This document shows, one piece after another, positions 54,326-63,587 of a DNA stretch of 64,000 nucleotides. The DNA comes from Methanoplanus limicola DSM 2279 (GTDB lineage: Archaea; Halobacteriota; Methanomicrobia; Methanomicrobiales; Methanomicrobiaceae): assembly GCF_000243255.1 (NCBI RefSeq), contig NZ_CM001436.1:62692-126691 (forward strand), read 5' to 3'. Made by a program: the position numbers and the translations under genes. The notes below the pieces were generated by a model that did no database searches, had not been told where the DNA came from, and saw only the letters and a program-made list of their open reading frames with translations. The stretch's first letter is position 1. Each line of letters starts with the position of its first letter.

Positions 54326-55201
54326 ATGTTTGAGGGTGTATATCCAGCATTAATCACTCCTTTTAAGGACAATTCCGAAAGAGATCTGGATCTCGACGGA
54401 TTGTCTTCCAACATTGAATTTCTTATCTCCAGAGGAGTTCACGGGGTAGTGCCCTGTGGATCAACCGGAGAATCAGCAACTCTTACTTTTGAAGAGCATG
54501 AGGAAGTTATCGGCCGGACGATTGAGGTCGTAAACGGGCGCGTGCCGGTTCTTGCAGGGACTGGCTCCAATAACACCTCCGAAGCCCTGAGATTTACCAA
54601 AGCAGCGAAGGATCTCGGAGCAGACGGTGTTCTGGTACTAAGCCCTTATTACAACAAGCCAAACCGTTCAGGCCTTGTAAAGCATTATACAAAACTTGCC
54701 GATCTTGACATTCCGGTAATTGTGTACAATGTGCCCGGAAGGACAGGCCAGAACCTTGCCCCGGACCTGATAGCTGAACTTGCAAAGCATCCGTCTATTG
54801 CCGGAATAAAAGAGGCTTCAGGCGATATTGTCCAGATGTCAAGAGTTATTGAGTACACGGCTGATGAAGATTTCAGTGTCATATCGGGTGACGATGCAAT
54901 GAGCCTTCCGCTCCTTGCGCTCGGAGGAAGCGGAGTAATCAGCGTTGCAGCAAACATCATGCCTGAACCGATGGTTGCCATGTATGAAAAGTTTAAGTCC
55001 GGAGATCTTGCAGGTGCAAGGGAGATCCATTACAGGTTATCGCCGCTTATCAGGTCAATGTTCATAGAGACAAATCCGATTCCGGTGAAGGCTGCATCCG
55101 GAATTCTTGGCATGGCCGCAGGACCTCTCAGACTTCCGCTTGACTACATGGAAGATGAAAAGGTCAGCGCACTTAAGGAGGTGCTTTCACATTATGACTA
55201 A
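54326..55201 (+). CDS. dapA: 4-hydroxy-tetrahydrodipicolinate synthase
   Basis: A 291-aa aldolase-type enzyme that condenses pyruvate with aspartate semialdehyde, the entry to lysine synthesis. Motifs: GSTGESATLTFEEHEEVI, VYNVPGRTGQNL (catalytic Tyr) and GIKEASGDI (Schiff-base Lys). Full length. Its end overlaps the dapB start by eight bases. Confidence 0.96.
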   Translation: MFEGVYPALITPFKDNSERDLDLDGLSSNIEFLISRGVHGVVPCGSTGESATLTFEEHEEVIGRTIEVVNGRVPVLAGTGSNNTSEALRFTKAAKDLGADGVLVLSPYYNKPNRSGLVKHYTKLADLDIPVIVYNVPGRTGQNLAPDLIAELAKHPSIAGIKEASGDIVQMSRVIEYTADEDFSVISGDDAMSLPLLALGGSGVISVAANIMPEPMVAMYEKFKSGDLAGAREIHYRLSPLIRSMFIETNPIPVKAASGILGMAAGPLRLPLDYMEDEKVSALKEVLSHYD

Positions 55202-55961
55202 AATAGCAATATGCGGTGCACTGGGGCGCATGGGTAAGACCATTGCAGCCATGATAGATGAAGACCCCGCACTCGAATTTATCGGCGGTGTGGATGTCGG
55301 AGAAGGAACCCTGTTCGGCAAAAAGGTTGTAAGCTCAGAGAACATTGATGATTTTCTGGCTGAGGAAAAGCCTGACGTCCTGATTGACTTTACCATTGCC
55401 AATGCCGCAGTTAAAAACATCCGGGCCGCATCCAAAGCAGGCGTTGCAGTTGTAGTCGGCACAACAGGCTTTTCTGAAGAGCAGAAGGAAGAGAACAGGA
55501 AGAATATTGAGGGCACAATTCCGGCAGTAATCTCAACCAACTTCAGTGTCGGCGTAAATATCTTCTGGAAACTTGTCCGTGAGGCTGCAAAACAGCTCTC
55601 AGATTACGACATTGAGGTCACTGAAGCCCACCACCACTTCAAAAAAGATGCACCAAGCGGCACTGCAAAGACAATCCTTGAGATAATCAAAGAGGAAACA
55701 GGAGACCGTGAGGAGATGTACGGGCGCGAGGGTATGGTTGGTGCGAGAGGAAAAGAGATCGGAGTGCATGTCATCCGGGGCGGCGATATAGTCGGTGATC
55801 ACTCGGTGATGTTTGCAGGCAACAACGAGGTAATCGAACTTTCACACCGGGCATATGACCGCGCAGTCTTTGCACACGGAGTTATAAGGTCCGCAAAGTG
55901 GATTGCAGGTAAAGAACCGGGCATCTATACTATGGATGATGTACTCGGCCTCATCAGATAA
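55194..55961 (+). CDS. dapB: 4-hydroxy-tetrahydrodipicolinate reductase
   Basis: A 255-aa NAD(P)H enzyme, second step of the diaminopimelate pathway. It has KIAICGALGRMGKTIAAMI (dinucleotide fold), VGTTGFSEEQ and EAHHHFKKDAPSGTA (catalytic His and Lys). The ATG at 55194 lies within the end of dapA; aaggaggtg at 55174-55182 is the Shine-Dalgarno. A longer frame from 55107 is discarded. Confidence 0.95.
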   Translation: MTKIAICGALGRMGKTIAAMIDEDPALEFIGGVDVGEGTLFGKKVVSSENIDDFLAEEKPDVLIDFTIANAAVKNIRAASKAGVAVVVGTTGFSEEQKEENRKNIEGTIPAVISTNFSVGVNIFWKLVREAAKQLSDYDIEVTEAHHHFKKDAPSGTAKTILEIIKEETGDREEMYGREGMVGARGKEIGVHVIRGGDIVGDHSVMFAGNNEVIELSHRAYDRAVFAHGVIRSAKWIAGKEPGIYTMDDVLGLIR

Positions 55962-56344
55962 GCAATCAAAGGATTTGAAAAATAAATCTGTATCATAAAT
56001 ACAGTTTTTCAGAAAATCCAACTATTTTCAGAGCAGGAATATTACCCGGCGAAAAGCAGAATATCCTGAGTCATATCATCACTCCGGAATTAAAGAATTC
56101 ATTGACATCCGGCTTTTGAGTAAACCGGAAGATGATCATAAATAATCATAACCCGGACTTTGCAGAAGCAGAGAATATGCGCATTCACAGAAATGAAGAC
56201 ATACCGGCAGCATAACCGGCTGCCTATATTTAAATAAAAGGCACACAGCACTGCCATGAATGACAAGTCAGATAATAATGTTATGAAATTCAATCGAATC
56301 TCTTTTATTTATCCTGTACAAACATAACACCGAGGATAAATATT
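55962..56344. other. Intergenic region between dapB and ferredoxin gene
   Basis: A 383-base gap. It contains AT-rich DNA and a likely promoter for the ferredoxin gene (cttttatttatcc near 56303-56315). A 64-codon minus-strand frame at 56099-56293 is not convincing. Confidence 0.4.
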
Positions 56345-56518
56345 ATGGTAGCAAAAATTGACGCTGAAAAGTGCACAGGATGTGAAACCTGTGTCGATGT
56401 CTGTCCATCAGAAGCAATCAGAATGGAAGACAACATAGCCGTTGTTGATGAAGATCTCTGTGTGGACTGCGAAGCATGTGTAGATGAATGTCCGGCAGAA
56501 GCAATAAAGATGGTTTAA
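56345..56518 (+). CDS. 2[4Fe-4S] ferredoxin
   Basis: A 57-aa electron carrier with two complete cluster motifs: CTGCETCVDVCP and CVDCEACVDECP, followed by AEAIKMV. Low-potential ferredoxins of this size serve many redox enzymes of methanogens. It has a gaggat Shine-Dalgarno-like stretch near 56331 and lies 49 bases before asd, inside the lysine cluster. Its partner there is not obvious, since none of the neighbouring enzymes is known to use ferredoxin. Confidence 0.93.
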   Translation: MVAKIDAEKCTGCETCVDVCPSEAIRMEDNIAVVDEDLCVDCEACVDECPAEAIKMV

Positions 56519-56567
56519 GGGCTTTAGAAAAACCCTATATACAAACCAGACAATTCTCTTTTAACCC

Positions 56568-57584
56568 ATGATCAATGTAGGAGTACTTGGTGCAACAGGT
56601 GCAGTCGGACAGAGATTTGTACAGCTGCTTGCCGCACACCCGTGGTTTAACCTTAAAACACTGACTGCATCCGAGAGGAGCGCAGGAAAGAGTTACAGGG
56701 AAGCCGTTAACTGGAGACTTGATGTTGCAATGCCTGAAAATATGGGCGACATTGTTGTCTCAAAAACATCGGTTGATAGTGTAAAAGATCTCGATATAGT
56801 CTTCTCGGCACTTCCTGCCGAACTTGCAGGCATTCTTGAGACTGAAATTGCAGACTCCGGGGTTGCAGTATGCAGCAATGCCGCATCCCACAGGATGGAT
56901 GCAGACGTCCCGCTTGTAATTCCGGAAGTGAACCCGGACCATCTGGGCCTTATAGATGTCCAGCGCGACAGAGGCAGAGACGGCTTTATTGTGACAAATC
57001 CAAACTGTTCAACAATTGTTATGACAATGGCCCTCAATCCAATCAGGAAAAGAAATTTTTCAGATATAAGGGTTGCAACTATGCAGGCCGTATCAGGAGC
57101 AGGATTTGAAGGAATTGCAGCAATGGCAATTTATGACAACGTAGTCCCATACATTGGATCTGAGGAGACAAAGATGGAGACCGAGACCAAAAAAATTATG
57201 GGCCACTTCAACGGCTCAGAGATAGAGTATTCTCCGGTTCAGGTAAGCGCCTCATGTCACAGGGTGCCTGTCATTGACGGGCACACAATGGCAATATGGG
57301 CTGATACAGACGACCCTGCAGAAGAGATCATAAATGATTTCAGAAACTACAGGGCACCTTTCAGCAACCTGCCGACACAACCGGACAAATCGGTCATCTA
57401 TCTGGATGCCGTGGACAGACCACAGCCAAGGCTTGACAGGAATTCAGGCAACGGGATGTCAGTATCTGTCGGAAGGGTCAGAGAAGGTCTCCGGTTCATT
57501 GCAACGGGGCATAACACAATACGCGGTGCTGCGGGGGCCTCAGTATTGAATGCCGAATTGATAGCAAGCAGAAAATATCTCTAA
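56568..57584 (+). CDS. asd: Aspartate-semialdehyde dehydrogenase
   Basis: A 338-aa enzyme that makes aspartate semialdehyde for lysine, threonine and methionine. [19 protein letters not shown] binds [14 protein letters not shown] contains the catalytic Cys; [12 protein letters not shown] carries the substrate-binding His/Arg. It is of the archaeal/fungal type. It provides the shared substrate for dapA (3 kb upstream) and hom (4 kb mark). Confidence 0.95.
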   Translation: MINVGVLGATGAVGQRFVQLLAAHPWFNLKTLTASERSAGKSYREAVNWRLDVAMPENMGDIVVSKTSVDSVKDLDIVFSALPAELAGILETEIADSGVAVCSNAASHRMDADVPLVIPEVNPDHLGLIDVQRDRGRDGFIVTNPNCSTIVMTMALNPIRKRNFSDIRVATMQAVSGAGFEGIAAMAIYDNVVPYIGSEETKMETETKKIMGHFNGSEIEYSPVQVSASCHRVPVIDGHTMAIWADTDDPAEEIINDFRNYRAPFSNLPTQPDKSVIYLDAVDRPQPRLDRNSGNGMSVSVGRVREGLRFIATGHNTIRGAAGASVLNAELIASRKYL

Positions 57585-57605
57585 ATTGATGGGAGAGTGT
57601 ATCTT

Positions 57606-57878
57606 ATGACTGACAACACAGTGTTCGTAGGTAACAAACCCGTAATGAATTATGTTCTTGCGGTTGTTACCCAGTTCAATCAGGGAGCAGATCATGTGGC
57701 TGTAAAGGCCCGGGGTAAGGCAATATCACGTGCAGTAGATACAGCTGAAATTGCAACAAACCGGTTTTTGGAAGGCGTTCAAAAGTCCGGGATCATAACA
57801 GGTACAGAACTTGTGGATACTGAAAGTGGCCAGACCAATGTCTCAAGCATTGAAATCACCCTTTCCAAAATTCCATAA
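57606..57878 (+). CDS. albA: DNA/RNA-binding protein Alba
   Basis: A 90-aa chromatin protein: [21 protein letters not shown] opening with the Lys that is acetylated in relatives (GNKPVMNY), [17 protein letters not shown] and [11 protein letters not shown]. It coats DNA and binds RNA. The start at 57606 is preferred over an in-frame GTG (57597); a ggga Shine-Dalgarno lies near 57590. It follows asd within 22 bases. Confidence 0.95.
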   Translation: MTDNTVFVGNKPVMNYVLAVVTQFNQGADHVAVKARGKAISRAVDTAEIATNRFLEGVQKSGIITGTELVDTESGQTNVSSIEITLSKIP

Positions 57879-57939
57879 AACCTTATTTTAACTATCCGAC
57901 CAGAAAGCCTATATCAGTAGTTTTAGAATATCTATTGTA

Positions 57940-58404
57940 ATGAAAAAATCAGGATTGATAATACTCTGTCTTATTCTTACATCAATACTGATAAGTCCGG
58001 CATATGCCGGAGACAACAGATACAGCTATATAACATTTGAATCTGTAAATATGCAACTTGAAGAGGACAGAGCAGTACTTGAGATCAACTATTCTGTCGA
58101 AGATGCAATACAGTTCATTGTATTACTCCTTGGAAAGGCAGACCTTAAAAAGAAACTTTATGAGGTTTTCCCGTTTGAGAACAGTAAATTCGAATCTGTG
58201 GATATGAACCGTGCAGTACTGGTTATGAACTCTCCCTCACTTAACAACGGAGACGGATCACTGTGGTTTCCAAAAAAAGAGGTCGGTGCTGAAATTCCGG
58301 AGATAAATATCAAAACACCAAGATCGACCAGAAGATTCACCAATACTTCTGAGATACCGGGGATAGGATACTTCGCAAAACCAATAGAAATCGCCATAAA
58401 GTAA
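57940..58404 (+). CDS. Secreted protein, function unknown
   Basis: A 154-aa protein with a clear signal peptide (MKKSGLIILCLILTSILI, cleavage after AYA). The mature part has alternating hydrophobic and charged residues (YSYITFESVNMQLEEDRAV) and an Arg/Lys-rich stretch KTPRSTRRF; no family recognised. Single gene after Alba. The 268-base gap after it holds only AT-rich DNA. Confidence 0.7.
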   Translation: MKKSGLIILCLILTSILISPAYAGDNRYSYITFESVNMQLEEDRAVLEINYSVEDAIQFIVLLLGKADLKKKLYEVFPFENSKFESVDMNRAVLVMNSPSLNNGDGSLWFPKKEVGAEIPEINIKTPRSTRRFTNTSEIPGIGYFAKPIEIAIK

Positions 58405-58671
58405 AAGAACATTCAGGTAAAGAGATCTCTTTTTCCACATCAAAAATTTTAAAGCCCGGAAATTTAACCATCACCATTTTTCTGACAGATATTACGGTCA
58501 GGGAAAAATATCCTGAAAAGCCCCTTATACTCCATCAGTAGACGGTCAGAGGCAAACCGACAGTCTGAAAAAAGACAGTCACAGCGAAGGGTTGAAAAAA
58601 ATCCCTCAGTTAAAAGCCCCGGGACATCTTTGAATATGAGATAAATTATATGAACAGATTCAGTAAAGCTG

Positions 58672-59793
58672 TCAGAGTTCATCCTTCTCAACTGCACTCT
58701 TAAGCCATCCGGATACGTACTTCTGAAGATATACCCCGAATGCCGCAGATATAAGACCTATGACAGTCGTATAAACTATCAGTCTGACACCGTCAACTTC
58801 AAGAACAGGAAAGTCCATACTGCTGCCGACAGAGAGGGCATAGACACTTGCACCATATGCAATAATACCCACGGCTCCAATGAAGAAAGGAACTGCAATA
58901 ACCCGCCCCAGAGCATTTATCTCATTGAGATAAACATCAATTATCTTGCCTATGGAGGCTGTCAGAGCAGCTATTGTGAAATAGCCAACAGAACCATAAA
59001 CAAACGAGAGAAGATAGAATAATAACCCCTGGTCAGGAGTGTACCATTCAAGAAGACTTGTAAGACCTATAATAACTCCTATTGAACCTATAAGAAGTGC
59101 GGATATGTATGCAACAAAAGTAACTCTTCCGCCTACAAAGGATTTATGAAGGGAATTTACAGCATAACCAAAATATTCATCAATTCCAAGACCCTTGAAG
59201 AGCAGATAGACACCAATCACACCAACAACTATCACTATTGCAATCTCAGGACTTCCCAGAAGGTTTGCCACGGCATACAGAAGCATCGCCAGACCTACAG
59301 GTACAAGAAATGTCCTTGCAATCTTAGGGTCGTCCAGAAGCTTTCTGATTATGTAATATGTTCCTTCAAGATTGGGCATCTGTTTTACAATCACCCTCTG
59401 AACACTTTTGACATCTACAGAAGCCTGAATTATTGGGAGAACAAATTCATCCTCTGCGCCGTCCGTAACAATTATACATTCAGTTATTTCATTATCCCAG
59501 ACTATCTTTCCGAGATCATGGGAGATCCTCCTGTCTCCGTCTATCATATTGGTATGATTTCCGCCAACTACTGCCACAAATACATTTTCGCCTCTGGCAG
59601 ATAGTTCGTCATAGGTTTTTATCGCCTGAAAAATCGCATTAACATCCGAATCTTCAGGATCGGCAAGTGCCAGGCGGTTAGCTGCATCAAGACATTTCTC
59701 TCTTCCAACCGCAGGCTCATTAACATCAGCCTTATAGCCGATATCATCATCACGATCGACACACAATATAAGTGTCCGCTCGTCAGGCATCAT
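58672..59793 (-). CDS. DUF373 family membrane protein
   Basis: A 373-aa protein of an archaeal family. The N-terminal domain (RTLILCVDRDDDIGYKADV, VAVVGGNHTNMIDGDRRI, CIIVTDGAEDEFVLPII) is cytoplasmic and Asp-rich, and the C-terminal half has about six membrane helices. It may bind nucleotide or metal, but the role is unknown. ATG 59793 or the next codon. Single gene. Confidence 0.85.
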   Translation of the reverse strand: MMPDERTLILCVDRDDDIGYKADVNEPAVGREKCLDAANRLALADPEDSDVNAIFQAIKTYDELSARGENVFVAVVGGNHTNMIDGDRRISHDLGKIVWDNEITECIIVTDGAEDEFVLPIIQASVDVKSVQRVIVKQMPNLEGTYYIIRKLLDDPKIARTFLVPVGLAMLLYAVANLLGSPEIAIVIVVGVIGVYLLFKGLGIDEYFGYAVNSLHKSFVGGRVTFVAYISALLIGSIGVIIGLTSLLEWYTPDQGLLFYLLSFVYGSVGYFTIAALTASIGKIIDVYLNEINALGRVIAVPFFIGAVGIIAYGASVYALSVGSSMDFPVLEVDGVRLIVYTTVIGLISAAFGVYLQKYVSGWLKSAVEKDEL

Positions 59794-60011
59794 TTAAAAA
59801 TCAATTTGAATCTATAAATAATTGCCTGATTAATGAAAGGAAAATAAACATTCAACAAAACAAATAAAAAAATAAAATTATATTCTGAACCACCCGGCAG
59901 CAGAAATCATGAGACAAATATAAAATTCAGTATCAGAATAAAAAGATGCAACTATGTAAACAGCAACAGAATACAGTCAGACAATATCAATCCGGTTATT
60001 GAAAAAAAACT

Positions 60012-60232
60012 CAGTAATAACTGCCTGATACATCATCCGGAGAAAATAAAGAACAGAACAGCAGTGAATTCAGTAATAACTGCCCGATACATCATCCGGA
60101 GAAAATCAGCACAGAACAGCAGTGAATTCAGTAATAACTGCCAGATACATCATCCGGAGAAAATAAAGAACAGAACAGCAGTGAATTCAGTAATAACTGC
60201 CCGATACATCATCCGGAGAAAATAAAGAACAG
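60012..60232. repeat. 59-bp tandem repeat, about 3.8 copies
   Basis: Unit starting cagtaataactgcc.gatac and ending cagcagtgaatt: copies at 60012-60070, 60071-60128 (one base shorter, agaaaatcagcac variant), 60129-60187 and a truncated copy 60188-60232. Variable bases sit at one place (t/c/a after actgcc). It fills most of the 517-base gap between the DUF373 and coiled-coil genes; no reading frame or spacers. Confidence 0.92.
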
Positions 60233-60310
60233 ACAGAATAAAATAAGTAAAATTTCGATAATCATTCAGGAAAGATCATACACCATATGATCACAAAAAA
60301 ATTATAGAAA

Positions 60311-61180
60311 TTATAATAATTTTGAGCGCTGGAGGAGCAGAATATCATCAGTTGTGAGCTTCTCACCGGCTCTGAACTGCTGGAATACCTGTTCTGCTTC
60401 CTTTCTTACAGCTTTCTGTTCCTTTGTAACCTTTGTCTTTCTTGTCTTCTTGCGGAGTCCGCCGATTACCTTATCGTAGTCACGAATCTCCTTCTGGCAT
60501 GCTATGAACTTATTATGCTCTTCATCAGCAGCTTCCTGGGCCTCAACAAATTTTTTGTGTGACTCATCTGCTGCTTCTCTGGACTTATCTGCTTTCCTGT
60601 AGCACTCCACCATAAGATCATGGTGTTTCTGTGCAAGTTCAGCACTCTCTGTCACTTTGGCATGAAGATCGGATGCTTCTTTTCTGAGATCGCGTGCTTC
60701 CTGGAGTTTTGCGTGAATCTCCTTGTTCTGCTCGATCTCATCCTCCTGATCTTTTATACCAGCCCTTAGCTGTTTAATCTTCTCAATTAATTCACGCTCT
60801 TTTTCCGGGCTGAAGACTTTTGTCTGCTGCTCCATCTCAAGGCGTTCAATCTGTTTGTGAAGTTCTTTTATGCCGCGGTTGTTGCTGATTCCGCCGTGTT
60901 CCTTCTTAAATGCATCAATATCCTCAAAGAGAACATTTGCCTTGTCATTAAGAACATTTCTCTCCGCTTTCAGAGTGTGTACAGAATTATTTGCTTCATC
61001 ACGAAGTTCTTTGTTCTTCTGCGCTTCATCTACACACTCTCTGGTCTGGGCATTTAACTGGTTGCGCTCACGTGCATACGTGCTTGCAAGTGCATTCAGT
61101 TCATTTCTCTTCTCTTTATGCTCTTCAGACTGCTGGAGAACTACTTTTCTTTTATCAATAAGCTCATTCAACATGCTCAA
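60311..61180 (-). CDS. Archaeal coiled-coil protein (COG1340-like)
   Basis: A 289-aa protein that is almost wholly a charged coiled coil (EHKEKRNELNALASTYARER; EMEQQTKVFSPEKERELIEK near residue 116). The central ETIEKIKQLR-like hairpin region (about residues 112-135) and the C-terminal FQQFRAGEKLTTDDILLLQ match a family found across euryarchaea with no known role. It starts at TTG 61180 with a gaggt Shine-Dalgarno five bases away; ATG 61174 is the alternative. Confidence 0.85.
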   Translation of the reverse strand: MSMLNELIDKRKVVLQQSEEHKEKRNELNALASTYARERNQLNAQTRECVDEAQKNKELRDEANNSVHTLKAERNVLNDKANVLFEDIDAFKKEHGGISNNRGIKELHKQIERLEMEQQTKVFSPEKERELIEKIKQLRAGIKDQEDEIEQNKEIHAKLQEARDLRKEASDLHAKVTESAELAQKHHDLMVECYRKADKSREAADESHKKFVEAQEAADEEHNKFIACQKEIRDYDKVIGGLRKKTRKTKVTKEQKAVRKEAEQVFQQFRAGEKLTTDDILLLQRSKLL

Positions 61181-61254
61181 CTCTTACCTCAGTTCATCAC
61201 TCTGTGGACTCCTTTGGAGTATACACACAGCTGACAGGATGGATCGATTGGGTA

Positions 61255-61407
61255 ATGAAAATTAACGAAACAAAAGACTTTTTCCGGGCCGTTTTCGGAT
61301 CCGTGTTCATCACGCTGTTCGTCGTGTTCTACTCCCTATTCCACCAGGGGACTCATCTTACCCCTGTCAAACTGTTTACCCATTACGGATATCACAGTGA
61401 TTTCTAA
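61255..61407 (+). CDS. Possible 50-aa membrane protein
   Basis: A frame starting MKINETKDFFRAVFGSVFIT with one membrane helix (about residues 12-30) and a short basic tail ending HSDF. It is divergent from the coiled-coil gene. There is only a weak gggta before the ATG and no clear TATA box; an upstream GTG at 61204 is in frame. No family recognised. Confidence 0.3.
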   Translation: MKINETKDFFRAVFGSVFITLFVVFYSLFHQGTHLTPVKLFTHYGYHSDF

Positions 61408-61901
61408 TTATTGAGCGGTTAGAGGATATAAGTGTATCGCAAATGATCCCAACATATCTGCCAGACATAAAAGAGCTGATAAAACCATAACGACAGGAAT
61501 CAGAATATTATTCTGAGTAGTTCAGGCCATAAAATTCAGGTCAAAAAATATACAGCAGAACAGCAGACGATTTTTCCCGGACAGACAGAGCAGGGCCACA
61601 GACGACAGAAGAAAAAGAACAGAAAATTAACTTAAAAGAAAAGAACCGGAAACCGCAATACTAAAGTCCGGCTTATTTCACATACGCCGAAACAGGCACA
61701 GATAAACATCCCTGCCGGAGAAATACAGCAGTAATTCAAAATTTGTGAACCACGCAGATAAGATAATTTAAAGATATACCGGTAACTGAATGAATCTCCG
61801 GATTAAAAAAATATTGGCTGAATTTCCGGACGCCCTTATTGGCTGGGTTGGTTATTGAATGCGGACCGGAAATTCACTGACGGGAATATTTTTGCTATCT
61901 T
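61408..61901. other. Intergenic region downstream of ftsZ
   Basis: A 494-base AT-rich gap. I looked for a short secE-like gene, which often follows ftsZ in archaea, and did not find one. No repeat or RNA signal seen. Confidence 0.4.
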
Positions 61902-63098
61902 TCAGCGGATGAAGTCGATGAGTCCGCCACTCGTCTGTTCATGTGCCGCCCTTGCACCTGAACCTGAGAGAGGCCTTCCGGCACGCCTGCTGTTTCTCTC
62001 AAACGGCCCTTCTGCAATCTGTGAGAGGCCCTGCCTTGAAGAACCTGAAGAACCCGATGATAAAACTCCGCTTCTGCCCAGAATCTGCGCACTCTTGACT
62101 CCGGTCATGATGGCCATGACTCTCACCTTACCCTCATAGTCATTGTTGATACGTGCACCCCATATAACATCAGCATGCGGATCAAGCTCATATGTAAGTG
62201 TGCTGGCAATATCCTCTGCGTCTGAAAGTGTAAGGTCACTTCCACCAGTGATATGAATAAGACCTCCGGTTGCACCGCGATAATCTATGTCAAGAAGAGG
62301 GTGGTTTAGACATTCATGAACAACGCTCTCAGATTTGTTCTGCTGCTTGCTCTCTCCGACAAGCATAACAGCAACGCCGCCCTTGCTCATAATTGCCCTC
62401 ACATCAGCATAATCTATATTGATCAGTGATGGTTCAGTGATAGTTTCCGATATTCCTTTAACGGTCTCGGCAATTAGCTGATCCATGACTGAAAATGCCT
62501 GTCCAAGCGGAAGATTTGGAACAAAGGACATAAGACGGTTGTTGTCCAGAACAATGACTGAGTCAGCCGCATTTGATAACGCTTCAAGACCCTCCTCGGC
62601 CCTGATAAGCCTGGCTTTTTCAACCTGGAAAGGGTAACTGACCATGCCGACAACAATTGCACCCTGATCCTTTGCGATCTGAGCAACCACCGGTGCAACA
62701 CCCGTACCAGTACCGCCGCCCATTCCGGCTGTAACAAATACAAGATCTGCATCCTGAAGCAGTCCTTCAAGAGTAGTCCTTGCCATCTCTGCCGCACGCT
62801 TTCCGACATCCGGAAAACCGCCGGCACCAAGACCTTTTGTGAGTGACTTACCTACCAGAACCCTCTTATCGGCCTGGATCATCTCAAGGTGCTGTTTATC
62901 AGTATTGACTGCAATTGTTTCGGCACCACGCACTTTCATGTGATAAAGCCTGTTAATTGTATTGTTGCCTGCACCTCCACAACCGACAATTACAATTCTT
63001 GGCTGACCAATGAAATCATCCTCTCCAATTACTCCGCTTCTTCTGCTGTTCTGATCACTCTCGGCATGTTTTAATGCCTCGTTAATTATGCTCTGCAT
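61902..63098 (-). CDS. ftsZ: Cell division protein FtsZ
   Basis: A 398-aa tubulin-like GTPase that forms the division ring. [18 protein letters not shown] opens the Rossmann part, [16 protein letters not shown] is the tubulin signature, NVDYADV-type [12 protein letters not shown] is the T7 loop. The N-terminal extension (residues 1-32) and the Gly/Ser/Arg-rich C-terminal tail (from about 345) are of archaeal FtsZ1 type. Upstream lies a ribbon-helix-helix regulator gene in the same direction, 103 bases away. Confidence 0.95.
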   Translation of the reverse strand: MQSIINEALKHAESDQNSRRSGVIGEDDFIGQPRIVIVGCGGAGNNTINRLYHMKVRGAETIAVNTDKQHLEMIQADKRVLVGKSLTKGLGAGGFPDVGKRAAEMARTTLEGLLQDADLVFVTAGMGGGTGTGVAPVVAQIAKDQGAIVVGMVSYPFQVEKARLIRAEEGLEALSNAADSVIVLDNNRLMSFVPNLPLGQAFSVMDQLIAETVKGISETITEPSLINIDYADVRAIMSKGGVAVMLVGESKQQNKSESVVHECLNHPLLDIDYRGATGGLIHITGGSDLTLSDAEDIASTLTYELDPHADVIWGARINNDYEGKVRVMAIMTGVKSAQILGRSGVLSSGSSGSSRQGLSQIAEGPFERNSRRAGRPLSGSGARAAHEQTSGGLIDFIR

Positions 63099-63201
63099 AC
63101 AATAAACCTCCTAAATACCTCAATTTTATTTAAATACATGGAGAGAAGTCCGGTTATCCGCCGAAAAATCATAAACCCCTGTATATTGCTACTTTATTTC
63201 C

Positions 63202-63381
63202 TTACATTTTAAATGATATCTGTTCGCTGTCCATGATTACCCGGTTTGCATGTTTCTCTATCAGTTCACGAACAGAATACCTGATTGCCTCAGAAACCGT
63301 CGGGAATTCGCCTGCCTCCACAAGTTTATGAAGCATTGCAACCTGTTGTGAGGGCAGTCTGATTGTAACTCGCTCCATCAT
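63202..63381 (-). CDS. Ribbon-helix-helix (CopG-like) regulator
   Basis: A 59-aa protein: ERVTIRLPSQQVAMLHKLVE, then GEFPTVSEAIRYSVRELIEKHANRV. The beta-strand with alternating T/R residues followed by two helices is the MetJ/Arc fold. Such genes stand before ftsZ in many methanogens. The ATG at 63381 is preferred as family members begin MMERVTIR; an ATG at 63414 is in frame but lies inside an operator-like palindrome. Likely autoregulator and possible ftsZ regulator. Confidence 0.85.
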   Translation of the reverse strand: MMERVTIRLPSQQVAMLHKLVEAGEFPTVSEAIRYSVRELIEKHANRVIMDSEQISFKM

Positions 63382-63394
63382 TGAAACCAACTGC

Positions 63395-63455
63395 GTCCGA
63401 CATTTGGCAGACATATGTCAGCCATGAGTCTGACATAGAGCACCCTCATGTCAGA
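63395..63455. promoter_or_regulatory. Operator-like inverted repeats upstream of the RHH gene
   Basis: A near-perfect 18-bp palindrome ggcagacatatgtcagcc (63406-63423; 16 of 18 positions symmetric) and an inverted repeat tctgacat-N11-atgtcaga (63429-63455) share the half-site t[c/g]tgacat. A further half-site, ccgacat, lies at 63397-63403. They fall downstream of a TATA-like aaaataaatt (about 63460-63470). This is a layout expected for cooperative binding of an RHH repressor to its own promoter. Confidence 0.65.
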
Positions 63456-63587
63456 TTCAAATTTATTTTTCAGACAATGAAATCATGCTACTGTATTGTA
63501 TTTAAACTTTATGAGTTGGACATACCGGCATTTCAAAAGAATATTTAGCTATTATAATACAATATTAGCCTGAAAGGAGATATTTTT

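Noticed and set aside
56099-56293. 64-codon Cys-rich minus-strand frame
   Set aside because: Lies in an AT-rich gap, with no start signal and no recognisable motif.
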